From positions 1 to 43,881 of the forward strand of contig JBLIDB010000009.1 in assembly GCA_047634015.1 (NCBI GenBank): a stretch of DNA of 43,881 bases, written 5' to 3'. Each line of letters opens with the position of its first letter. The first letter of the stretch is position 1. The translations under genes and the position numbers were made by a program. The notes beneath the pieces were generated by a model. It had not been told where the DNA came from. It made no database searches and saw nothing but the letters and a program-made list of their open reading frames with translations. This DNA is from JAJRXG01 sp047634015 (GTDB lineage Bacteria; Bacteroidota; Bacteroidia; Chitinophagales; Saprospiraceae). Shown in pieces: positions 34,530 to 43,868 of this stretch.

Positions 34530-35591
34530 ATGCGACAAATACAACTTTCCAATTATAACGTTGAAGTAGGACCAATTAGGGAGTCTCTACAAGCTTTTCT
34601 AAAAGGTAATACTTATACAAGTATTACAGTAATCGTAGATGAGAACACCGAAAAGCATTGCCTTCTATTGATCGCATCTATCCTTCCTGAACATCATCTC
34701 GTAACCATCACTTCAGGAGAAGAACACAAGACTCTTGCTACATGTGAACAAATCTGGGGGGCGATGGCAGCAAACAAGGTGGATCGTCATGGTCTGGTAA
34801 TAAACCTTGGAGGAGGTGTCATCGGAGATATGGGAGGATTTGTGGCAAGTACTTATATGCGTGGATTAGATTTTATTCAGATTCCGACGACATTATTATC
34901 TCAAGTAGATGCTTCTGTGGGCGGTAAGTTAGGCGTAGACTTCAACGGATTGAAAAATTTTATCGGCCTATTCCAAAATCCCAAGGCCGTCTTGGTAGAT
35001 CCTAACTTTATAAATACGCTCACACCTGAAGATCATAGAAGTGGATATGCAGAAATGATCAAACATGCCATGATCAGAGATCGCAGTATCTGGGATCGAT
35101 TAACCAAACTGAACACATGGAGAGATATGGATCAAATGGAAGAGATCTACGAGTCCATACAGATCAAAAAAGATGTTGTCTCGCAAGACCCTCGAGAAGG
35201 CGGTTTGCGTAAAATTTTAAATTTCGGACATACCATAGGTCATGCCGTAGAAACATTATCTTTTAGTACCGATCACCCATACCTCCATGGTGAAGCAATA
35301 GGAATTGGCATGGCAGCAGAAGCGCTTCTTTCTGTTCAACATTGTGGATTACCGAAAGAAGATGCAGAACAAATAAGCTCATATCTCAATAAGGTTTATG
35401 ATGGTCTTGATCTCAGTATCCTATCTCGGCATGAAGAGATAATAGAATTACTTCATAGCGATAAGAAGAACAAAGGTGGTAAGTTGCAATTCTCTTTGCT
35501 TAAAGAAATTGGAAATTGTACTTGGGATATCTCGGTAAGCCTAAATGATATCAAGAGCTCTATCGATGATGTTCAGTCATCTTGGAAGTAA
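34530..35591 (+). CDS. aroB: 3-dehydroquinate synthase
   Basis: Second step of the shikimate pathway: converts DAHP to 3-dehydroquinate, NAD+ and metal dependent. The 353-aa chain has TSGEEHKTL, LVINLGGGVIGDMGGFVASTYMRG, the IPTTLLSQVDASVGGKLGVDF block and the metal-binding HAMIRD, FGHTIGHAVE and HGEAIGIGM motifs. Intact and of normal length. Aro genes elsewhere in the window: aroA at 29214. Confidence 0.97.
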   Translation: MRQIQLSNYNVEVGPIRESLQAFLKGNTYTSITVIVDENTEKHCLLLIASILPEHHLVTITSGEEHKTLATCEQIWGAMAANKVDRHGLVINLGGGVIGDMGGFVASTYMRGLDFIQIPTTLLSQVDASVGGKLGVDFNGLKNFIGLFQNPKAVLVDPNFINTLTPEDHRSGYAEMIKHAMIRDRSIWDRLTKLNTWRDMDQMEEIYESIQIKKDVVSQDPREGGLRKILNFGHTIGHAVETLSFSTDHPYLHGEAIGIGMAAEALLSVQHCGLPKEDAEQISSYLNKVYDGLDLSILSRHEEIIELLHSDKKNKGGKLQFSLLKEIGNCTWDISVSLNDIKSSIDDVQSSWK

Positions 35592-35672
35592 GAAAGGTTT
35601 CTTATTCATCCAGTTTGAGAAGCCTCCTGCCTATTTCTATAGAAAAAGTTCTCGCGAACCTATTGTCAATTT

Positions 35673-37022
35673 CTAATTCGCCATATTTCCTCTTGGCTGT
35701 GGAATCAAAAATAATTCCTTCTGCCTTCCATCCAGAAACTGGAACGCTCCATCTGTATATACACCATCTTCTTCGAGCATAATACGGACGATTTTCCCTC
35801 CCCACTCAGGCACCTCAGTAGCGGCAAATAACTCTATAGAGTAGGCGGTATTTTCATATAAAGGGTAATCTCCTGGGCCTTTTACACCTTCTTGTTTATC
35901 CCACATTCCTATTGTTGGTCCCGCGGCATGCCCATGAAATCCTATTGGATGCGTATAAATGGAAGCGTTTAAACCTTCTGCTTTTGCTTGGTCGAGAGAT
36001 TGTTTAAGAATTTCATTTCCGGTAGATCCAATTTTGAATTTAGATGTGAGGATATCTTGGACCCGATTTCCATTTACGAATGCCTTTTGTAATCCTTCAG
36101 GAGCGGACGTCTCACCTGGTTTTAGTACATAGAAATGCTGTTGTTGATCTGTGTTCAATCTCAGGTAGGTGATTCCAAAATCTACATGAACCAGATCTCC
36201 ATGTCTGATAATCTCCTCCTCTGGACGCTTGCTAAAAGAACGTAAGAACTCTTTATTCCCCGCTTCAGCTCGTTGAACAGAAACAGATGGATGAAACCAT
36301 GTCGCAAGTCCATTATCTATTACAATCTGACGTAAAGCCCAAACGACATCATCTGTCGAAGTAATTCCAGGAGTGATTACCATCTCAGATAATCCTTGAC
36401 GCAGCAGCACATGACCCAGTCTACATATCATAGGATAAATCTGGAGTTCTCGTTCGCTTCTTGTTTCCAACCATGCTACGGCCAGCTGCTCAGCACTCAT
36501 TACACGATTATGCATATTCGCAGGCAAATACTTCATAAAGGACTCATACTCGCTCTTAACAAGTCCATCTGCAAGTCCATAATTACTTGAATAATTGAGG
36601 CCTATTTGCTTAGGGTTCTTATCTTTTATAATATTGATGAGGGCTTCCCATTGGTCGGGATAGACATCTACATTCCATTCGCCTTTGAGAAGTCTTCCCA
36701 CGCTATATCGAGCGATAGCAATCTTATCTACCGTTTCTCCATTGTCATAGAATACCATAATGGTCCTTCTCCTTGCTGCCAACCATGTACTGGGAAGCAT
36801 GGTCTTCATGATAGGATCTTCATTATATTCTCTGGATATAATAACCCACATATCGATTCCTTCTCTGCGCATGAGTTGCGGAAGAAGATTATCAATTCGA
36901 TCTTCAAGAATCTCGTCTATAACACGAGATCTATCTTCAACATTAAGAATAGCGGGAATAAGGTCTTGCGCTTGGAGAGAACAAAAACTCATTATCAGAA
37001 AAAAAGAAAGACACTTCATCAA
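35673..37022 (-). CDS. M24 family aminopeptidase P-like peptidase, secreted
   Basis: Protein of 449 aa with a signal peptide (MMKCLSFFLIMSFCSLQAQ), thus periplasmic or exported. An N-terminal creatinase-like domain (residues about 25-200) is followed by the M24 pita-bread fold with VHVDFGITYL, YTHPIGFHGHAAGP and YSIELFAATEVPEWGG. Relatives cleave Xaa-Pro bonds, but the usual first metal Asp pair and final Glu have shifted context, so activity may differ. Upstream lies a dispersed palindromic repeat. Confidence 0.85.
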   Translation of the reverse strand: MMKCLSFFLIMSFCSLQAQDLIPAILNVEDRSRVIDEILEDRIDNLLPQLMRREGIDMWVIISREYNEDPIMKTMLPSTWLAARRRTIMVFYDNGETVDKIAIARYSVGRLLKGEWNVDVYPDQWEALINIIKDKNPKQIGLNYSSNYGLADGLVKSEYESFMKYLPANMHNRVMSAEQLAVAWLETRSERELQIYPMICRLGHVLLRQGLSEMVITPGITSTDDVVWALRQIVIDNGLATWFHPSVSVQRAEAGNKEFLRSFSKRPEEEIIRHGDLVHVDFGITYLRLNTDQQQHFYVLKPGETSAPEGLQKAFVNGNRVQDILTSKFKIGSTGNEILKQSLDQAKAEGLNASIYTHPIGFHGHAAGPTIGMWDKQEGVKGPGDYPLYENTAYSIELFAATEVPEWGGKIVRIMLEEDGVYTDGAFQFLDGRQKELFLIPQPRGNMAN

Positions 37023-37130
37023 CTATAATTTTAAATCGCTTCTATAATAATTCTCAATATAGAAAGTCTTCAACTTCGTATATACCAAATACAAAAAGGA
37101 ATTCTGGAAAGACAAGTCGTAAGGGACTAA

Positions 37131-37194
37131 ATCACCCTCTCTTTTTCCTTAATGGAGACTGTATTCTGGCCTCTTTTAGGGAGAAAAGATGGGT
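37131..37194. repeat. Dispersed palindromic (REP-like) repeat copy B
   Basis: Starts ACCCTCT and contains TATTCTGGCCTC and AGGGAGAAAAGATGG. It is similar to 28685-28753 over the full length. It lies between the M24 peptidase gene and recX. The arms CTTTTTCC and GGGAGAAAAG can pair imperfectly. Confidence 0.65.
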
Positions 37195-37249
37195 AAAAAC
37201 AGTTGTTTTCGCTTGCTGCGTTAAGTATATTAAGAAGGCTGTCGAAGTT

Positions 37250-37708
37250 CTAAAAAAGCTCTTGAATCACCTCACTTATTAATGCGGACTCATAGCCTTT
37301 ACTTACACCGTGGGCGTAGGTCTTCTGTTGCAGCAGCCTCTTATCGTACTTATTTTTTCGTTGATCTCGATACTTAGTTAAATGGTTCAACAAAGTATCT
37401 TGATACCCACCTTCTTTTTCTATTTCCTGAAGACCCTTTCTAATAGAATAATCGCTGATCCTTTTTGATTTCAGTCCTTGGCGAATTTTAATTCTTCCCC
37501 AGCCTTTGATTCTGTATTTGCCCCGAGCATAACTTGTAGCGAATCGTTCTTCATTTAGGTAATCGGTAGAGATCAATTCTGCCATGACTTCCTCAAGATC
37601 TTGACCATAGATCTTCAACTGAAGGAGTTTCGTTCTTACTTCTTGATGACAGCGATCCTGATAATCGCAATAACGCATCAATTTATGAAGTATCTCCTTC
37701 TGGATCAT
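37250..37708 (-). CDS. recX: RecX-family regulatory protein
   Basis: Protein of 152 aa made of repeated three-helix units: YCDYQDRCHQEVRTKLLQL, LISTDYLNEERFATSYARGKYRIKGWGRIKIRQGLKSKRIS and a third basic repeat. This is the RecX pattern; RecX binds RecA filaments and limits recombinase activity. No recA lies in the window. It follows the cytidylate-kinase-like gene after 12 bp on the same strand. Confidence 0.9.
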   Translation of the reverse strand: MIQKEILHKLMRYCDYQDRCHQEVRTKLLQLKIYGQDLEEVMAELISTDYLNEERFATSYARGKYRIKGWGRIKIRQGLKSKRISDYSIRKGLQEIEKEGGYQDTLLNHLTKYRDQRKNKYDKRLLQQKTYAHGVSKGYESALISEVIQELF

Positions 37709-37720
37709 TATTGTTAATTC

Positions 37721-38281
37721 TTAGAGCACTTTCTTTTCCAAATAGAAATGGCCGATTCCATCTATAATTAGTTGGACGATCTCTTCCGGATAGAAAAAGC
37801 TTGAATCTATAACTTGATTATAATTAGAAAGATTTTCAAAGTTGATGCCGTAGATATCTAAGAATCTTGACGCTTCACTTTTACGACGATCTTGATTCTT
37901 GCTAAGCAAGTGCAATACTTCTCTATTCTCTTCGTCACTTTTGCGTTCCTTGTCCTTACTAATGCGTTCGGCAGCGACCATCTCATCACAGCGTAAGAAC
38001 ACTTTGTATGAAGATGGAATAAAGTGCCAGGCAAGTCTTGAGTCTACGATATAGTTCTCATCAACATCATTAAGAGCTCGGGTATAGCCATCTATTTTAT
38101 CATCAATATCCCGGCGAGACTCAGTGAGTTTGTTAAGCTCCAGTGTTGTTAGACCCATTTCTTCTGCGATCTGACGTTGGATTGCTCCTGTAGATAAATA
38201 CTGATACTCTAATCGTTTGCATAACGCTTTGCCTGTAGTGCTTTTCCCGCTTCCTATATCTCCAGAAATTGTAATGATCAT
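37721..38281 (-). CDS. Cytidylate kinase-like nucleoside monophosphate kinase
   Basis: Protein of 186 aa. P-loop GDIGSGKST at residues 7-15, then STGAIQRQIAEEMG and DDKIDGYTRAL, IVDSRLAWHF, a Cmk-type order, and a lid-like segment with RRKSEASRFLDIYGI. It resembles the archaeal/bacterial cytidylate-kinase-2 group rather than E. coli Cmk. The phosphate acceptor (CMP or another) is not certain. Probably one operon with recX. Confidence 0.85.
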   Translation of the reverse strand: MIITISGDIGSGKSTTGKALCKRLEYQYLSTGAIQRQIAEEMGLTTLELNKLTESRRDIDDKIDGYTRALNDVDENYIVDSRLAWHFIPSSYKVFLRCDEMVAAERISKDKERKSDEENREVLHLLSKNQDRRKSEASRFLDIYGINFENLSNYNQVIDSSFFYPEEIVQLIIDGIGHFYLEKKVL

Positions 38282-38455
38282 GCCTTAAAAGAAATGTTTT
38301 TATAAAAAATCAACCCCACAAAGCTATAAAAAGAGATTCGTCTACTGCATTTCCTATGCAAGACATACATTGGAGTGCAATTACTATCTACGTGCAAATC
38401 ATTATAAACTTTGCGAATAAGCATAAGTCTTCCTCCTCGGTTTAGCCCCGCTTTC

Positions 38456-38471
38456 TTAAATCACTTCATTA
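38456..38471 (+). repeat. 16-bp repeat copy 1 (TTAAATCACTTCATTA)
   Basis: Located 33 bp before the M42 peptidase ATG. It is the exact reverse complement of 39552-39567 and differs at two positions from 39851-39866. Confidence 0.9.
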
Positions 38472-38504
38472 CCTTGGCGTATTATATTAGCAATAAAATA
38501 GTAA

Positions 38505-39554
38505 ATGATAGATATAGCGTTACTCAGTGAAATATGCAAAGTGCCAGGAGCTCCTGGATATGAACAAAGAATCAGAGAGTATATCGTTAAAACCGTTACT
38601 CCATATGTAGACGAAGTGCAGCTTGATGCTATGGGCAACGTACATGCTATCAAGCGAGGTACTAGTGATAAGAGCGTCATGATCGCTGCTCATATGGATG
38701 AGATTAGTTTTATCGCTACTCATGTGGATGAAGATGGATATATTAGGTTTCAGCCTTTAGGTGGATTCGACCCTAAGACACTCACTGCGCAGCGTGTAAT
38801 CATTCATGGACGCAAGGATATCCTTGGTGTTATGGGTACTAAGCCCATCCATATAATGAAACCAGAGGAGCGCAAGAAGATGCCTGATGTTACAGATTAC
38901 TATATAGATACAGGTCTACCTCGCGATGAAGTTGCCAAGATCGTTCGTATCGGTGATCCTATAACGAGAGAACGGGAATTAGTCGAAATGGGAGAATGCG
39001 TAAATTCCAAATCCTTGGATAATCGTGTTTCCGTATTCATCTTGATAGAAGCACTCAAGGAATTATCCAAAGAATCTGTCCCTTATGATGTCTACGGTGT
39101 ATTCACAGTGCAAGAGGAAGTAGGGTTAAGAGGAGCGATGACTGCTGCTTCAGGAATAGATCCTGACTTTGGGATTGTTCTGGATGTAACTTTAGCTTGT
39201 GATGTTCCAGGAATCCTGCCTCATGAGAAAATCACATTAATGGGTGGAGGAACAGCAATCAAAGTATTAGATGGATCTACTATCTGTGACTATAGAATGG
39301 TGGAATTCATGCGTGAACAAGCCAATAAAGAAAAAATTCCGTATCAAATGGAGGTCCTTCCTGCTGGAGGTACCGATGCTGCCGCTATCCAGCGATATAG
39401 CAAAGGCGGAGCTATAACTGGGGGGATATCTATTCCAACGAGATACTTGCATCAAGTTATAGAAATGGCACACACCAAAGATATTCGAGCGACGATTGAC
39501 CTTCTGAAAACTTGCTTAACGAGTATTGATCAATACGACTGGTCCTTTAAATAA
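38505..39554 (+). CDS. M42 family metallopeptidase (glutamyl aminopeptidase-like)
   Basis: Cytoplasmic aminopeptidase of 349 aa that forms large tetrahedral particles in known relatives. Metal ligands can be placed at His63 (AAHMDE), the Asp in SKSLDNRVS, the Glu pair in VQEEVGLRGA, the Asp in VLDVTLA and the late His in TRYLHQV. The start MIDIALLSEICKVPGAPGYE is typical. Both ends of the gene carry copies of a 16-bp repeat; the second one begins on the stop codon. Confidence 0.95.
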   Translation: MIDIALLSEICKVPGAPGYEQRIREYIVKTVTPYVDEVQLDAMGNVHAIKRGTSDKSVMIAAHMDEISFIATHVDEDGYIRFQPLGGFDPKTLTAQRVIIHGRKDILGVMGTKPIHIMKPEERKKMPDVTDYYIDTGLPRDEVAKIVRIGDPITRERELVEMGECVNSKSLDNRVSVFILIEALKELSKESVPYDVYGVFTVQEEVGLRGAMTAASGIDPDFGIVLDVTLACDVPGILPHEKITLMGGGTAIKVLDGSTICDYRMVEFMREQANKEKIPYQMEVLPAGGTDAAAIQRYSKGGAITGGISIPTRYLHQVIEMAHTKDIRATIDLLKTCLTSIDQYDWSFK

Positions 39555-39567
39555 TGAAGTGATTTAA
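39552..39567 (-). repeat. 16-bp repeat copy 2 (inverted)
   Basis: TAATGAAGTGATTTAA, the exact reverse complement of copy 1. It begins at the stop codon of the M42 gene and could pair with copy 3 (39851-39866) to close the intervening block. Confidence 0.9.
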
Positions 39568-39850
39568 GAGTTGGGCTGATTAGCGATAACAACTACATGG
39601 TTGTCAGGACATGACGAACGATCTCGAAGAGTCGAGTATATGGGAATGATTTCGATAGTAAAAGAACCAGAAGAGGAGAGGCCTCGAATAGGCTAGGGTG
39701 ATTCTTTGGATTGCCATAGCTCTGGGATGAACGATTGATCTCGTAGAATCGAGTCAAAGGGCTCGGAAAAAGAGAATCTCAAAGAAGGCAGGCCTGCAAG
39801 CTGAAGTAGCTGGCCGCCAATGAGATGTTCGCAGTCATATTGTTTAATTT
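39568..39850 (+). other. Unexplained non-coding block, candidate structured RNA or mobile relic
   Basis: No sustained reading frame. The block is more GC-rich than its surroundings and carries several hairpins: ACAAC/GTTGT, CTCGA-AGAG-TCGAG (39623-39636), CTCG-TAGAAT-CGAG (39740-39753), GCCT/AGGC, the self-complementary GCAGGCCTGC, and a longer-range TTCTTTG/CAAAGAA pair. Two sub-blocks around the CTCG hairpins resemble each other. It is bounded by complementary 14-16 bp ends (39552-39567 and 39851-39866). I do not recognise RNase P, tmRNA, 6S or SRP RNA. Confidence 0.4.
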
Positions 39851-39866
39851 TTAATTCACTTCATAA
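39851..39866 (+). repeat. 16-bp repeat copy 3
   Basis: TTAATTCACTTCATAA, 14 of 16 matches to copy 1 and in the same orientation. It marks the right edge of the non-coding block. Confidence 0.75.
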
Positions 39867-39899
39867 CTTACCATGCGGAAGCGCTAACTTGACGACCAA

Positions 39900-41036
39900 A
39901 TTATTGTCATAGACACCGCACCCCGCATATTAGTTATTTCAGGTTGGTTTCCAAGTCTTCTTGAGCCCAGTAACGGGGATTTTGTCAAAGAACAAGTACG
40001 AATTCTTAGAAGAGAAGGGTTAGCAATCGATGTAGTCTATGCAGATCTCAATATTGCATACTTATCAAAATTCCAATTCTGTAATGTTGAATCTATTAAT
40101 ATAGATCTTTTAGGGAATAAAACAATTACATGTTCAGGACCCTTCTGGCCTAAGAATAATCAATGGGGTTTGACCAAATGGGTAAGGGCCTACGCCGCCC
40201 AGATCCGAGACTACATCAATCAATATGGCGCGCCCGAATTGATTCATGCGCATACATATCTTGGTGCAATGGTTGCGCTTGAACTCCAGAACCATATTCC
40301 ATTACCGTATATAGTTACCGCACATTATACAGGGTGGATGGATGGAAGTATTCGTCGCCATCATAAAGCATTAGGCATTGCAGCACTAAATGGGGCCAAG
40401 AAGGTACTGGCTGTAAGTCGTTCACTTAAGGACTCAATGCAAGCAATGCTAAAGCAAGAGATCGAAATCTGCCCTAACTTTATAGATTTCGAGGTTTTCA
40501 AATCTGATGCCTCTCAAAAAAGCAATGATTTTAAAATATTGGGGGTTGGGGATTTAATCCCACGAAAGCAATGGGGTCATTTGATTCAAGCATATGCTGC
40601 GATATATAAAGACCTTGGAACCAGTAAGCTCACCATTATTGGTGACGGCCCTCTAATGTCAGATCTTGAAAAGCTTATTAAAGGGCTCAATATGGAGTCA
40701 TATGTTCACCTTGTGGGAAGAAAGAGCAAACAAGAGGTTGCTCAAGCCATGCAGCGGTCCTCAGTCATAGTTCACACAAGTCGTACAGAGACTTTTGGTC
40801 TTATATATCTTGAGGCATTAGCTTGTGGACTTCCGGTGATCAGCTATGATAATGGAGGAGTAAATGAATTTCGGGGGATGAAAAATTTAGAAATAATACC
40901 TAACCAAAAACAAGAATTACTTAAAACAGCGATTCAAATTAGCTCAAAATCTTTCAATCAACCAAAAGTGACACAAGACGTAAATAATGTAGAGGGCATC
41001 AAGAGATATACTAATCTTTATAATTCTATATGTTGA
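39900..41036 (+). CDS. Group 1 (GT4-type) glycosyltransferase with no canonical start codon
   Basis: Two-domain glycosyltransferase, likely acting on cell-envelope polysaccharide. The N-terminal domain begins RILVISGWFPSLLEPSNGDFVKEQV (written with a start near 39924), and the C-terminal domain has ILGVGDLIPRKQ and the E-x7-E motif in ETFGLIYLEALACGLP. Conserved sequence starts well before the first TTG at 40170. The only in-frame ATG (39873) is followed after three codons by a TAA (39885). Between that stop and the conserved part there are only ATT (39900, 39903) and ATA (39909) as rare starts. So either a non-canonical start is used or the gene has lost its start. The coordinate given assumes ATT at 39900. 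Confidence 0.7.
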   Translation: MIVIDTAPRILVISGWFPSLLEPSNGDFVKEQVRILRREGLAIDVVYADLNIAYLSKFQFCNVESINIDLLGNKTITCSGPFWPKNNQWGLTKWVRAYAAQIRDYINQYGAPELIHAHTYLGAMVALELQNHIPLPYIVTAHYTGWMDGSIRRHHKALGIAALNGAKKVLAVSRSLKDSMQAMLKQEIEICPNFIDFEVFKSDASQKSNDFKILGVGDLIPRKQWGHLIQAYAAIYKDLGTSKLTIIGDGPLMSDLEKLIKGLNMESYVHLVGRKSKQEVAQAMQRSSVIVHTSRTETFGLIYLEALACGLPVISYDNGGVNEFRGMKNLEIIPNQKQELLKTAIQISSKSFNQPKVTQDVNNVEGIKRYTNLYNSIC

Positions 41037-41039
41037 GAT

Positions 41040-42510
41040 TTAGGAGCTTATCCAGAATTTTGTGTTTATGATCTGGGCTTTAGATTCATTTTTGATATTG
41101 TATAATTCTGTTTTCAAAGTGAATATACAGTTGATCGCATCTTCCCCCTCTCCAGAAGGCGTACTACCATTAATAGTTAGGTGAAGCTTATCAATACCTG
41201 CGCCATCCTCTCGATATGCGATATCAATAGAGTGACTTCCACTACTAATTAGAATATATCTAACGGGATTATTACCATCATCGTTGTCGGAAAACTCTAC
41301 CCATTGCCATATCCCCTGTATCCCAATCATTCCATTTGTACCAGCTTCCTTCGTCAACTCTAAACCAAAAGGAATCATCTGCACCACTGGCGGATTTGAC
41401 TCTTCCAAGAATTCTATAAGTGTCAACCGCTGCTATAGTAATTGTAAATCTTAATATATCCGCGCCAGCTGTAGGAGGAGTTGCCAAAGAGTTAAGACCT
41501 GTTGTTATAGTTTGAAAATCATTGTTTGAAGCCCCTATGCCAAAGGTCCGCACCCAATTAGCGCCAGGAAAACCGCATTCTGCTTCTAAATAATAATTAG
41601 CACAGTCTGGATCAAAGTCATCAATAAGGCCATCTCCGTCATCATCAATTCCATTATCGCAGATTTCTAGGCAAGTCTGTAAGGAGTCTTGCCAATTCAT
41701 AGTCGGAGGTTCTTCATATACAATAGTCGTAACAACACCAAAAGCATCTGTTAAAGGAGTTCCCGTTCCTGCTATTCCATCTACATCTGCAACATCAGCC
41801 TCTTCGGTATCAAAACAATTATCAGCATCCGAGTCGCTATAAGTATAGTTTATAGCGTCGCTATCTGGGCTGGATTCGACACTCTTGTACAATCCATTCG
41901 TTCCAGAGCCTACATCAGATCCATCTATCATTCCATCATTGTCCAAATCCGCAGTGTATATATGTCCGGCTTCATAAAGATCATAGATACAGTCATTATC
42001 AAGATCTAAGTCTACTCCTTTAGGTACACCATCACCATCACGATCACATTCTTTTGACGCGAATAAGATTGTCAATCTTGTACCTCCACTACGGCTAGGA
42101 GCTGAACTTGTTCTACCATAGGCAATGTCTACTGATGAAAAACTAGAATAAAACATAAATACAGCAAACTCTTCTAGTTCCCTAGACGTATCATTCTCAT
42201 TATCATTCCAATTGTTGACACCTGGATTGGGGATAGGAGTCATTCTATAATACGTGTAACCAAGACCTGGCCCTGATCCATTTATAAAGCCCCCTTCCTG
42301 CTATACAGAAAGAGGATCAAGGTAAATAGTATCAGGCAACGTACTGTTGCTAATTCCGAAGACTTCTGTATGGTCTATCCCCATATTGGAGTCTATATCT
42401 CTTGGTTTGAAAAGAAAATCATCGATAATTACTGAATTTCCTAACACATTAGAAGCAGGGGGTCCTGCGATAGCGGAACCACTTTCCACTACACTAAGGG
42501 TAAATGTGGA
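41040..42510 (-). pseudogene. Broken secreted protein with thrombospondin type-3 repeats and a CBM-like domain
   Basis: Reading leftwards from the IS boundary: LSVVESGSAIAGPPASN..., an in-frame TAG (42301-42303), then GGFINGSGPGLGYTYYRMTPIPNPG. Calcium-binding acidic repeats follow (DRDGDGVPKGVDLDLDNDCI, DLDNDGMIDGSD, CDNGIDDDGDGLIDDFDPDC), then a carbohydrate-binding-like domain (DDSFWFRVDEGSWYKWNDW). One extra G in the run at 41313-41316 shifts the frame to IWQWVEFSDNDDGN ... GSHSIDIAYREDGAGIDKLHLTINGSTP, which completes the domain. The 5' end, with the signal peptide, is missing; an in-frame TGA at 42511-42513 and the insertion sequence follow. A large cell-surface protein is the likely ancestor. 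Confidence 0.8.
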
Positions 42511-42531
42511 TCAAGATGAAAAGTTAGGGGG

Positions 42532-43477
42532 TTATGCATAAATCTTAGCTAATCTATAGAGAAAGAATTCGACATTAACAACTCCTCTTAATTGTTTTCT
42601 AAGGCCTTTCACTTTAGCATTAAAGGATTCTGCAGATGCGTTGCTACTTCGATTATTGAAGTAGTTGAGGATATGGTTATAGTGGCTTTTTATAGTATTT
42701 ACTATTGTATAAAATGATTTAAACCCTGATGCTTCTACGTCATTATACCATAGTGCAATTTTTTTATACGCAATCTCTTTTGTCGTCTTTTGTTCAAATA
42801 TCTTCGCTAGCTTTCTGCTTAGCTTATATGCTTTTTCAAGCTCGGGATAATATTTGAATAGCAACTCTGATCTATGCCTTTGTGTAGGTGTCCATTTGTC
42901 TGAACTTTTAAATAGCAAATATCTACTTCGTGCTAATATTTGTTTGGTGGTATCTCCGTTATCTAAGATATTGGGCTTGAAAGTGTGGCCTGATTCTTTT
43001 GCTTGCTAATTCCCGCTCTGCATTCTCTTGATCTATAGCTTCCCATCTAAATTTTATACGCAATTCTTGCACAGCATCTGAAGCTAATTTCTGTACATGG
43101 AAGCGGTCTGATACAATTGTGGCTGAAGGAAAGCTGCGTTTCGCTATCAGCTCCATGGTGGGAGCTAAGTCTATGGTGATTTCTTCTACTTGACTACGCA
43201 CTGCGGCTGGAATGCCCCGCAAAACAGATATTACTGTACTGCTTACTGTACCTTTTACCATGGCAACGAGAGCACCCTTATTCCCTTTTGCTGCTTTGTT
43301 AGTTACGATAGTATATAATTCTCCTTGAGATAAACTTGTCTCATCCATGCTAAGATGGCTAGCTATATTCGCAGGAAAAAGCATCCACTCTGAAGTATGT
43401 TCTCCTTGTTTCCAAGATGTAAAACCACTCAGAGGTGCATAGTATTGCGCTTGGTGTTGTTTGCCATCTAATCCCAA
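42532..43477 (-). pseudogene. ISL3-type DDE transposase, frameshifted
   Basis: The first part reads LDGKQHQAQYYAPLSGFTSW, SHLSMDETSLSQGELYTIVTNKAAKGNKGALVAMV, then ITIDLAPTMELIAKRSFPSATIVSDRFHVQKLASDAV with the catalytic Asp residues. At an AAAA run (42997-43000) one extra A breaks the frame; in the next frame the protein goes on KESGHTFKPNILDNGDTTKQILARSRYLLFK and ends with the catalytic Glu in NASAESFNAKVKGLRKQLRGV. The 5' start is a TTG with an in-frame TGA 14 codons upstream. The element is probably inactive unless the shift is programmed. Confidence 0.8.
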
Positions 43478-43511
43478 TAGATCCCCTATCGTCTTTCAGC
43501 TTATGGGCGTC

Positions 43512-43868
43512 TTAGCGATTAATGCCTTTTAAAAAAGTGGCAAACTCAGTTGTCATCCGAGTGCCTTTTTCGAGTAGTTGCCAATCTCTTTTTACGATAC
43601 TACCGTCCTCTTTATTTTGCCAACGTCGTCGCTTGACCTTATACTTACATCGGTTGCCTCTTAGTGGAAAATCTGTTATTGTTTTCTCTTGATAGAAGCC
43701 TTTCGATTCTAAACTATCCTTATTGTAGCCCGCTGGAGCGATGTTCATCTCTCGCAAATCAAATACGTGCTCAGCAGTATCTGTGTTAAAGGATACTACC
43801 TCAAAATAATCTAATAACCCCGCTGGGAAAAATGCTTGTAGTAGTTGTTTGTCCATTCCCCTAAGCAA
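43512..43868 (-). CDS. ISAon1-type transposon N-terminal region protein
   Basis: Protein of 118 aa (MLRGMDKQLLQAFFPAGLLDYFEVV ... RRWQNKEDGSIVKRDWQLLEKGTRMTTEFATFLKGINR). This is the small first ORF that accompanies ISL3-type transposases in Bacteroidota and probably carries a DNA-binding region. It ends about 34 bp before the transposase frame. An alternative start is Met5. The element continues past the window edge. Confidence 0.75.
   Translation of the reverse strand: MLRGMDKQLLQAFFPAGLLDYFEVVSFNTDTAEHVFDLREMNIAPAGYNKDSLESKGFYQEKTITDFPLRGNRCKYKVKRRRWQNKEDGSIVKRDWQLLEKGTRMTTEFATFLKGINR

Noticed and set aside
39568..39850. RNase P, tmRNA, 6S or SRP RNA
   Set aside because: None of their conserved core motifs could be found.
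42997..43000. Programmed frameshift of the transposase
   Set aside because: Only a short A run is present, and the shift needed is in the +1 sense within the catalytic part; a simple one-base insertion explains it better.
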